Of a stretch of 5,333 nt of DNA, positions 1-5,333 are shown piece after piece. Each line of letters opens with the position of its first letter. The stretch's first letter is position 1. Position numbers and translations under genes: made by a program. Below the pieces are notes generated by a model. That model searched no databases. It had not been told where the DNA came from and saw nothing but the letters and a program-made list of their open reading frames with translations. Origin of the DNA: an uncultured Opitutia bacterium (GTDB lineage: Bacteria; Verrucomicrobiota; Verrucomicrobiia; Opitutales; Opitutaceae); NCBI GenBank assembly GCA_903938935.1, contig CAJAFD010000010.1, positions 1 to 5,333 on the forward strand, written 5' to 3'.

Positions 1-463
1 GCCCGGGATGAAGTCGCAGCAAAACTGCCCGCGCGTGGTCAATCTGATCGATCTCTTCCCCACCTTGATCGAGGCATGTGGATTGCCGGCCAAACCGGAA
101 ATCGACGGACGCAGCCTCGCCCCATTGTTGCGGGATCCGAAGACGCCTTGGCCCTACCCGTCCATCACGGTCGACGGCAAGGGCAACGCCTCCGTTAGAG
201 ATGAGGACTGGTATTTCATCCGCTACCAAGATGGGAGCGAGGAGTTTTACGACATGGCGCGTGATCCCCTGCAGTGGACCAACCTCGCGGCTTCGAGCGA
301 TCCGCAAATCCGAACCCAGATGAAACGGCTGGCCGCATCTTACCCGGCGTCATTTGCCCCCGACGTGGCCCAAAACAAAGGGGGCAAAGCAGAAAAAGAG
401 GAACGAGCCGGCAACCCGGACCCGACACTCCGGCCCGCCCGAGCGGCAGCGCAGCTGAAGTAG
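1..463 (+). CDS. Sulfatase, S1 family, iduronate-2-sulfatase-like; C-terminal part only (5' end outside window)
   Basis: This is the last 153 residues of a family S1 sulfatase, an enzyme that hydrolyses sulfate esters on sugars. The reading frame is open to the left edge (first whole codon at base 2). The methionine at base 8 is internal, because the residues around it, PGM...RVVNLIDLFPTLIEACGLP, match the conserved strand and helix that begin the C-terminal subdomain of S1 enzymes. Further family marks are DGRSLAPLL (residues 35-43 of the visible part), a WYFIRYQDGSEEFYD block (70-84) and DPLQWTNLA (88-96). Together these are typical of the iduronate-2-sulfatase-like subfamily S1_7. The catalytic formylglycine site and the metal ligands lie upstream and cannot be checked. 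The tail after residue 120 is charged and low in complexity, rich in Lys, Glu, Ala and Pro, and probably disordered. The next sulfatase begins 100 bases downstream on the same strand, so co-transcription is plausible. The family is secure; the exact sulfated sugar is not. Confidence 0.9.
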   Translation, partial: PGMKSQQNCPRVVNLIDLFPTLIEACGLPAKPEIDGRSLAPLLRDPKTPWPYPSITVDGKGNASVRDEDWYFIRYQDGSEEFYDMARDPLQWTNLAASSDPQIRTQMKRLAASYPASFAPDVAQNKGGKAEKEERAGNPDPTLRPARAAAQLK

Positions 464-563
464 GCGCGGCGCAAACGAGCATGAATCAAGAATCCAAAAT
501 CAATCGACTAAACTGCTGAGTCGCGATGGCGGTCGGCTACTTAGAATACCCACGGATTACACC

Positions 564-2030
564 ATGAAAAATCCCCTTAACATCATCACCCTGGCTGGGC
601 TCTTACTCGCTTCGCCGGCCGCGCTCTCGGCCGCCGGGCCTGCTCAGCCGCCCGTTCAACCTAACATCATCTACATCCTTCTAGATGACGCGGGCTATGG
701 CGATTTCGGCTGTTACGGCCAAAAAACTTTGCAGACCCCGAACATCGACCGCCTGGCGAGCGAAGGCATGAAGTTCACGCGGCACTACGCCGGCTCTACG
801 GTCTGCGCGCCGTCGCGTGTCGTGTTGATGACCGGCCTGCACACGGGCCATAGCCGCGTGCGAGCCAATGGCCCCAGTCACTTGCCCGATACGGATCTCA
901 ACGTGGCCCGGTTGCTCAAGGATGCGGGTTATCTGACCGCGTGCATCGGCAAATACGGCCTTGGCATGCCTCTACCACCGGATGATCCGCAGAAAAAAGG
1001 CTTCGATTACTCCTTCGGTTACGTCGACACGGCACACGCGCACAATGGCTACCCCGCTTACCTCTTTCGCAACGGGGCTAAGGTGTCGCTCGATAACCAG
1101 ATTATTCCCGGCTCGGAAAACAAACCCGGCACGGGTGTAGCCCCGATCGAGGGCCGGAAGCAGTGGGCACCCCAACTCTTGGCTGAAGAGGTGCAGCGTT
1201 ACCTCGCCGAGCGCGCGAAGGACCGGACCAAACCGTTCTTCCTTTATTACACGCCCATTTTGCCCCACGCGAACAACGAAGCGGACGAATCCTCGCCGCT
1301 CGGCCATGGCATGGAAGCGCCCGCCGATCCCGAATTCGCGTCACGGGACTGGCCTGCGGTAGAAAAAGCTTTCGCCAGCGCCATGAAATTCGTGGACCGC
1401 GACGTGGGGGCAGTGATGGCGCAACTGAAGGCCCTCAACCTGGATGAAAACACCATTGTCATGTTCTCCAGCGACAACGGTCCCCATCAGGAGGGCGGCC
1501 ACAACGCGGCGTTTTTCCAGAGCAGCGGCGGCCTGACGGGGACGAAGCGCGACCTCACCGAAGGCGGCGTGCGCGTGCCGTTCATCGTGCGCTGGCCCGG
1601 TAAGATCAAACCCGGCACCGTCAACGAGCACGTCAGCGGCTTTCAAGACTTGATGCCCACGGCGGCTGACCTCGCCGGCGTCAAGGTCACGGCGGAGTGC
1701 GACGGCATTTCGTTCCTGCCGACCGTGCTCGGAAATAATGAGCAACAGAAGCAGCATCCCTATCTCTATTGGAATTTCAGTGAACAGGGCGGCAAACGCT
1801 CCGCGCTCAAGTGGCCGTGGAAGCTCATTCACCGCAATACCGCCTCAGCAGACCCATCCGGCTCATCCTCCGCCAAGAAAAAGAAGTCGGCTGAGGGCAA
1901 ATCACTCATCGTTGAGTTGTTTAACTTGAACCTCGACTCCACCGAATCGAACAACGTCGCCACCGCGAATCCGCGGATCGTCGAGGAACTTACGGGCTAC
2001 ATGCAGCAGGCGTGGCGCGATCCCAAATAA
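564..2030 (+). CDS. Secreted arylsulfatase-type sulfatase (family S1), complete
   Basis: This 488-residue enzyme should hydrolyse sulfate esters on a carbohydrate using a formylglycine made from Cys81. The N-terminus (MKNP, then a hydrophobic stretch at about residues 5-21 and a small-residue LSAA site near 21-24) is a Sec signal peptide, which supports the ATG at 564 as the start. The active site looks complete: metal ligands Asp41-Asp42 in the ILLDDAGYGD strand, the CAPSR motif at 81-85 followed by LMTG, Lys130 in IGKYGLG, His235 in LPH, Asp304-Asn305 in SSDNGPH, and Lys328 in GTKRD. EGGVRVPFIVRWPG (333-346) and the DLMPTAADLAG helix (362-372) are standard for the arylsulfatase A branch. 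The pattern resembles S1_16 and neighbouring subfamilies, but I cannot assign one. An SSSAKKKKSAEGK insert (434-446) interrupts the C-terminal subdomain before the ELFNLNLDSTESNNVA motif. No Shine-Dalgarno sequence precedes the start. The length is normal for the family. Confidence 0.95.
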   Translation: MKNPLNIITLAGLLLASPAALSAAGPAQPPVQPNIIYILLDDAGYGDFGCYGQKTLQTPNIDRLASEGMKFTRHYAGSTVCAPSRVVLMTGLHTGHSRVRANGPSHLPDTDLNVARLLKDAGYLTACIGKYGLGMPLPPDDPQKKGFDYSFGYVDTAHAHNGYPAYLFRNGAKVSLDNQIIPGSENKPGTGVAPIEGRKQWAPQLLAEEVQRYLAERAKDRTKPFFLYYTPILPHANNEADESSPLGHGMEAPADPEFASRDWPAVEKAFASAMKFVDRDVGAVMAQLKALNLDENTIVMFSSDNGPHQEGGHNAAFFQSSGGLTGTKRDLTEGGVRVPFIVRWPGKIKPGTVNEHVSGFQDLMPTAADLAGVKVTAECDGISFLPTVLGNNEQQKQHPYLYWNFSEQGGKRSALKWPWKLIHRNTASADPSGSSSAKKKKSAEGKSLIVELFNLNLDSTESNNVATANPRIVEELTGYMQQAWRDPK

Positions 2031-2089
2031 CCCACCCTAAGCCCGCGGCGGCCATGCTACCGCTGGAGAATTAACCCGGTTTTCGGACC

Positions 2090-3595
2090 ATGAAATCCCC
2101 TTTACTCTACCTCGCGCTTGCCGCGCTGATCTGGGCTCCTCGCTTCTCTCAACCGGCGGCAGCGGCAACCGCGTCCCGGCCCAACGTTCTGTTTATCATC
2201 GCGGACGATGCGTCCCGTCATTTCGGCGAAGCCTATGGCTGCAGCTGGGTGAAGACACCGAACATCGACCGCCTGACCAGACAGGGCTTGGTCTTTGATA
2301 ATGCCTACACGCCGACGTCGAAGTGCGCACCGTCCCGCGCCGCCATCCTCACCGGGCGCAATCCGTGGCAACTCGAAGATGCGGCGAATCATCAGCCCTA
2401 TTTCCCGGCAAAGTTCATGGCTTTCAGCGAGGCCCTCGCCCAGGCCGGCATCGCCTGCGGCGCCGCTGGAAAAACGTGGGGCCCAGGTGAAGCCAAGATG
2501 ACCGACGGCAGCCCGCGAAATTTCGGACTCCAGGGAAATGGCGTCGTCACCGATCGCGAGCCGGGCGCCGCACTCGGCGCTTTTCTGAAAACTCGCACCC
2601 CCGGCCAGCCGTTCTTTTATTGGTTCGGTAGCCATTATCCGCATCGGGGCTACAAACCGGACTCCGGCATCGCCGCTGGCAAGAAGCCCGCCGACATCGA
2701 CCGCGTGCCCGCGTATTGGCCCGACAACGACGCCGTACGTCGCGACATGCTCGACTACGCGGTCGAAATCGAAGCCTACGACGCGCAGATTGGATCGCTG
2801 CTCGCCGCGCTTGAGGAAAGCGGAGAAGCCAAAAATACCTTGGTCATCGTTACATCGGATCACGGGATGCCCTTTCCCCGCGTGAAGGGGCACACCTATG
2901 ACGACGCGCACCACATTCCTTTCATTGTGGCATGGCCTGGGCGGGTCGGGCAGCCGGGGGGCCGTGTCGCCGAGTTCATCAGTTTTATCGATCTCGCGCC
3001 GACCTTACTCGAACTGTTCGATATCAACGGCACCGCACAGGGCATGGCGCCTATTACCGGCCGCAGCTTCACCGATTTGCTGCTCGGACAGGCGAAGGTC
3101 GACCGCGGATTTGTGATTGTCGGGCGCGAGCGCAACGACGTGTTGGCGCGGCCCGGGTCCCCGGCGGGACTGGGGTATCCCACGCGCGCCATCCGAGCGG
3201 GCTCGCTTTTCTACGTGCAAAACTTAGCGCCCGAGCGGTGGCCATGCGGCGACGTTGAACTTGGTTTGAAGGATACCGACGCCAGTCCCTCCAAGACTCT
3301 AATTGCCGAGCGCGGCGCGTCGGATCCGTTTTGGCAACATGCCTACGGCAAACGCCCCGCCGAACAGTTGTTCGACCTCGGCAAAGATCCCGACTGCGTC
3401 ACCAACCTCGCCGGCCAGCCCGCGTACGCCGCGAACCTCTCCAGCTTGCGGGCCCAGCTAATATCTGAACTCAAACGCCAAGAGGACCCGCGCGCGCTCG
3501 GGCGGGGTGACAGGTTTGACCAGTATCCCTCGCCCCGTGTTGGCGCAACGGGCGAGCAGCCGAATCGAAAAGCAAAAAAGAAAGCCCAGCCGTAG
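2090..3595 (+). CDS. Secreted N-sulfoglucosamine sulfohydrolase-like sulfatase (family S1, S1_8-type), complete
   Basis: This 501-residue exported sulfatase most resembles heparan N-sulfatase (sulfamidase) homologues. The start at 2090 gives a signal peptide (MK, a hydrophobic stretch at about residues 4-16, and cleavage probable in the Ala-rich PAAAATA segment near 22-28), followed directly by the first core strand RPNVLFIIADD. Visible catalytic features are Asp39-Asp40, the formylglycine motif CAPSR (79-83, Cys79 oxidised on maturation), Lys128 in AGKTWGPG, His182 and His185 in SHYPH, and Asp257-His258 in TSDHGMPFPRVKG with Lys266. The GRNPWQLEDAANH block right after the cysteine motif and the SDHG form of the usual SDNG motif point to S1_8. 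ELFDLGKDPDCVTNLAG (about 425-442) closes the fold, and a basic NRKAKKKAQP tail ends the protein. Subfamily members act on N- or O-sulfated glucosamine and on other sulfated sugars, so a glycosaminoglycan substrate should not be assumed. The gene follows the previous sulfatase by 59 bases and is probably in the same transcript. Confidence 0.94.
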   Translation: MKSPLLYLALAALIWAPRFSQPAAAATASRPNVLFIIADDASRHFGEAYGCSWVKTPNIDRLTRQGLVFDNAYTPTSKCAPSRAAILTGRNPWQLEDAANHQPYFPAKFMAFSEALAQAGIACGAAGKTWGPGEAKMTDGSPRNFGLQGNGVVTDREPGAALGAFLKTRTPGQPFFYWFGSHYPHRGYKPDSGIAAGKKPADIDRVPAYWPDNDAVRRDMLDYAVEIEAYDAQIGSLLAALEESGEAKNTLVIVTSDHGMPFPRVKGHTYDDAHHIPFIVAWPGRVGQPGGRVAEFISFIDLAPTLLELFDINGTAQGMAPITGRSFTDLLLGQAKVDRGFVIVGRERNDVLARPGSPAGLGYPTRAIRAGSLFYVQNLAPERWPCGDVELGLKDTDASPSKTLIAERGASDPFWQHAYGKRPAEQLFDLGKDPDCVTNLAGQPAYAANLSSLRAQLISELKRQEDPRALGRGDRFDQYPSPRVGATGEQPNRKAKKKAQP

Positions 3596-3688
3596 TCGGA
3601 CCCTTTATGAAGCTCCGTTTCTTCCCCCTCCGCCACCCTTTCAAACCCACCGAGGGCACCCATGTCTGGCCCAACGGGCGCGAATACT

Positions 3689-3714
3689 TGGCCAAGGCTT
3701 GGCCACTCTTGTTT
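3689..3714 (+). terminator. Palindrome with T-rich tail: candidate intrinsic terminator or operator
   Basis: Bases 3689-3705 read TGGCCAAGGCTTGGCCA, two perfect 8-base inverted arms around a single central G. As RNA it could form a 7-bp stem with a 3-base loop, followed by the T-rich CTCTTGTTT. It lies 93 bases after the stop codon of the S1_8-like sulfatase and 40 bases before the hydrolase start. A terminator separating the sulfatases from the hydrolase fits the position and the T-rich tail, although the tract is interrupted by C and G. The near-perfect dyad with almost no spacer would equally suit a dimeric repressor or activator in front of the hydrolase gene. I see no convincing -35/-10 pair beside it. 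Confidence 0.4.
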
Positions 3715-3745
3715 AGGTAATTGTTCACCTCTCATTTCAAACATC

Positions 3746-5333
3746 ATGTACCTTAAAAAATCTGTCCTCCGGTCGGCGTTTCTCGGCGCAGCCCTCGCCC
3801 TTTCCTGCAGCGCCGCCACGCCTTCGGTTGAGCACGCCGCCACGGGCGCGGACTATTCGCTGAAATGGGGAACTGCCGCGCAAATCTCCGACGTCACCTT
3901 TTCGTTGAGAGTGAACGGGGAGTGGATCTACGCTGACGCCTTCCCCCGCCGCGTCTGGTCGATCGAAAGTGGCCGACAGGTGTTGCGATGCACCGGCCTG
4001 CCTCCGTTGGAGGAGTTTGTCCTCACAATCGACACCGCCCCCAACCGTACGTATGCCGTGGTGTCCGCGGCGCTCAAGGCATCGGCCGAATTCAAATTGG
4101 GCGGCGTGAGGATGCTGACCAAAAAAGCCGAGGCCCCGAACCTCTCCGTCGTAAATCCTGCCAAGGGATGGACGGTGTTTGTCGAGTCCCTGCAGGCTCC
4201 AGACCATGGGCGGATTTTCACCCTTGATCAGTTAGCCAAACTTGAAGCGGAAAAGAAAGAAGACCCACGCGACGCGTTCTGGGTTTCGACGCTGCAGAAC
4301 GATACGGGCAACCAGACCTTGGCCTTTGCGGCACTGAAGGGCGAGCTGTGGCCGACCACCTTTGAATGGCGCAATACCGGCGGCGGCGCCTTGCACCTTT
4401 CGGTACGCAGTAGCAGTCCAGAGAGTCTTGAACACATTTTAGTGCGGCCGGGTCGGCAGGTTGAGGTGGATCCGGTGCTGATTGGATATTGGGCTGATCG
4501 ACGTCCGACCAAGGTGCTGGACGAAGTGGGGCGCATCATGGGTGAAAGCGTCCGGCAGGGCCGTCCGATGCGTTCCATCGAGCCCGGTTGGAGTTCATGG
4601 CATTCGTATGAACGCAAGGTTACCGCTGAGGACGTGATGAAGGCGGCGCGATTCATGAAAGCGGAGCTTTACGATGCCGGCTATCGCTACATCCAACTCG
4701 ACGGTGGCTGGTGGATGAAACCCGGGTCCTATGTGGTCAACGCGGACTTCCCCCGCGGTATGCGCGATCTTTCCAATCAAATCACCGACATGGGGCTAAA
4801 GTTCGGGCTGCACATCAGTCCGTTGCGGGTGAATCCCACCGATCCCTACTGGAAGACCCATCCGAAATGGCTGCTTTCACCCTACAACAAGAAACCGATC
4901 GATCCGAACGACGCCGACATGATGACGACGTTGGGCATGGTTTATCTCGACGGCAGCCATCCCGACGTGCCCCCGTATCTGGCCGGTCAGTTCAAGCAGA
5001 TGGTAGAGGACTACAAACCGACGTTCATGAAGTGGGATCACCACTACGGCGGCCTAGAGGAAGGCCCGCGCTTTGATCCGACGATGACCGGTTTGCAGGC
5101 CCACAACAAAGCGGTACGCATGATTCGCGCGGCCCTGCCCGAAGATCTCGTGGTCACCCGGAGCATGGGTTGGCTGTATGGCGCGATCGAGTGCTACGAC
5201 GCCGTCCGCATGGGCAACGACATCAACAAACCGGGGGTCAAAAGCAAAAAGGAACCCTACGCCAATATCACCTACGGGAAGACCACCGGGTCGATCGAAG
5301 ACGTGCTTTTGGGTCGCGACTACAAGGGGATGA
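3746..5333 (+). CDS. Secreted GH36-like glycoside hydrolase (putative alpha-galactosidase), 3' end outside window
   Basis: The frame is open from the ATG at 3746 to the edge: 529 codons plus one base, with no stop. The first 20 or so residues (MYLKKSVLR, then a hydrophobic AFLGAALALS and a CSAAT site) form a Sec signal peptide; the cysteine does not sit in a good lipobox. Residues of about 28-265 form a beta-rich N-terminal domain, as in GH36. The TIM-barrel begins near 275: PGWSSWHSY (280-288), AGYRYIQLDGGWW (311-323, with Asp319), LKFGLHISPLR (339-349) and FMKWDHHYGG (427-436). In clan GH-D retaining enzymes the Asp of the KWD motif is the nucleophile, here Asp431. VRMGNDI (487-493) supplies a plausible acid/base, Asp492. 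The expected role is hydrolysis of alpha-galactosides, or of related alpha-linked sugars, in the periplasm or outside the cell. Its place behind three sulfatases suggests a sulfated glycan. Clan membership is firm; the exact family and the sugar are inferred. No Shine-Dalgarno sequence is visible at the start. Confidence 0.88.
   Translation, partial: MYLKKSVLRSAFLGAALALSCSAATPSVEHAATGADYSLKWGTAAQISDVTFSLRVNGEWIYADAFPRRVWSIESGRQVLRCTGLPPLEEFVLTIDTAPNRTYAVVSAALKASAEFKLGGVRMLTKKAEAPNLSVVNPAKGWTVFVESLQAPDHGRIFTLDQLAKLEAEKKEDPRDAFWVSTLQNDTGNQTLAFAALKGELWPTTFEWRNTGGGALHLSVRSSSPESLEHILVRPGRQVEVDPVLIGYWADRRPTKVLDEVGRIMGESVRQGRPMRSIEPGWSSWHSYERKVTAEDVMKAARFMKAELYDAGYRYIQLDGGWWMKPGSYVVNADFPRGMRDLSNQITDMGLKFGLHISPLRVNPTDPYWKTHPKWLLSPYNKKPIDPNDADMMTTLGMVYLDGSHPDVPPYLAGQFKQMVEDYKPTFMKWDHHYGGLEEGPRFDPTMTGLQAHNKAVRMIRAALPEDLVVTRSMGWLYGAIECYDAVRMGNDINKPGVKSKKEPYANITYGKTTGSIEDVLLGRDYKGM

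Noticed and set aside
481..519. A 12-residue frame (MNQESKINRLNC) between the first two sulfatase genes
   Set aside because: It is too short, with no ribosome binding site and no leader-peptide features such as repeated regulatory codons or an attenuator hairpin.
1341..1832. A 163-codon - strand frame opposite the arylsulfatase-type gene
   Set aside because: It is antisense shadow of a conserved gene; no family motif is visible in its translation.
2047..2064. A weak hairpin in the 2031-2089 gap (GGCGG...CCGCT)
   Set aside because: It has only about five pairs including a wobble, and no T-tract follows, so it does not support a terminator between the two complete sulfatase genes.
2102..2914. 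A 270-codon open frame on the - strand opposite the S1_8-like sulfatase
   Set aside because: It lies wholly inside a sulfatase gene with complete catalytic motifs, its translation is Arg/Gly/Ala-rich with no recognisable domain, and long antisense frames are expected in GC-rich coding DNA.
3343..4207. Two - strand frames (3343-3843 and 3737-4207) spanning the sulfatase-hydrolase gap
   Set aside because: Both mostly overlap well-supported + strand genes and show no domain, signal peptide or credible start. They do not explain the gap.
4711..5076. A 121-codon + strand frame inside the hydrolase gene
   Set aside because: It is out of frame with the GH36-like catalytic motifs (LDGGWW, KWD), which continue uninterrupted in the other frame through this region.
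5331..5333. TGA at the very end of the window as a stop for the hydrolase
   Set aside because: It is in a different frame: the last full codon of the hydrolase is ATG at 5330-5332, so the gene continues past the window.

Overview
The window is GC-rich, and all of its genes lie on the + strand. It holds the 3' end of one sulfatase gene, two complete secreted sulfatase genes, and the 5' part (529 codons, open to the window edge) of a secreted clan GH-D glycoside hydrolase that resembles alpha-galactosidase. Dense runs of exported, formylglycine-type S1 sulfatases next to glycoside hydrolases are typical of polysaccharide-degrading Verrucomicrobiota and Planctomycetota, and also of some Bacteroidota. 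The GC-rich coding, the lysine-rich tails and inserts, and the absence of Shine-Dalgarno sites in front of the three visible starts lean towards Verrucomicrobiota or Planctomycetota. This is inference; no phylogenetic marker is present.

Layout: 1-463, C-terminal part of an iduronate-2-sulfatase-like (S1_7-type) enzyme. 464-563, a gap with no convincing site. 564-2030, an arylsulfatase-A-type enzyme with a complete active site. 2031-2089, a short gap with no convincing terminator. 2090-3595, a heparan-N-sulfatase-like (S1_8-type) enzyme. 3596-3745, a 150-base gap holding a strong 17-base palindrome followed by a T-rich tract. 3746 to the end, the GH36-like enzyme, truncated by the window.

The genes read as part of a catabolic locus for a sulfated glycan. 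Three sulfatases of different subfamilies would remove sulfate from different positions or residues, and the GH36-like enzyme would then cut desulfated alpha-linked galactose-type (or related) termini. The two complete sulfatases and the hydrolase carry N-terminal signal peptides, so they should act in the periplasm or outside the cell. The substrate cannot be fixed from the sequence: a sulfated galactan, a fucogalactan or a glycosaminoglycan-like polymer are all possible. Sulfatase maturation (FGE or anSME), transport and regulatory genes are not in the window. Nothing here clearly constitutes a new type of system; the most interesting points are the combination of enzymes, the divergent hydrolase and the palindrome in front of it.
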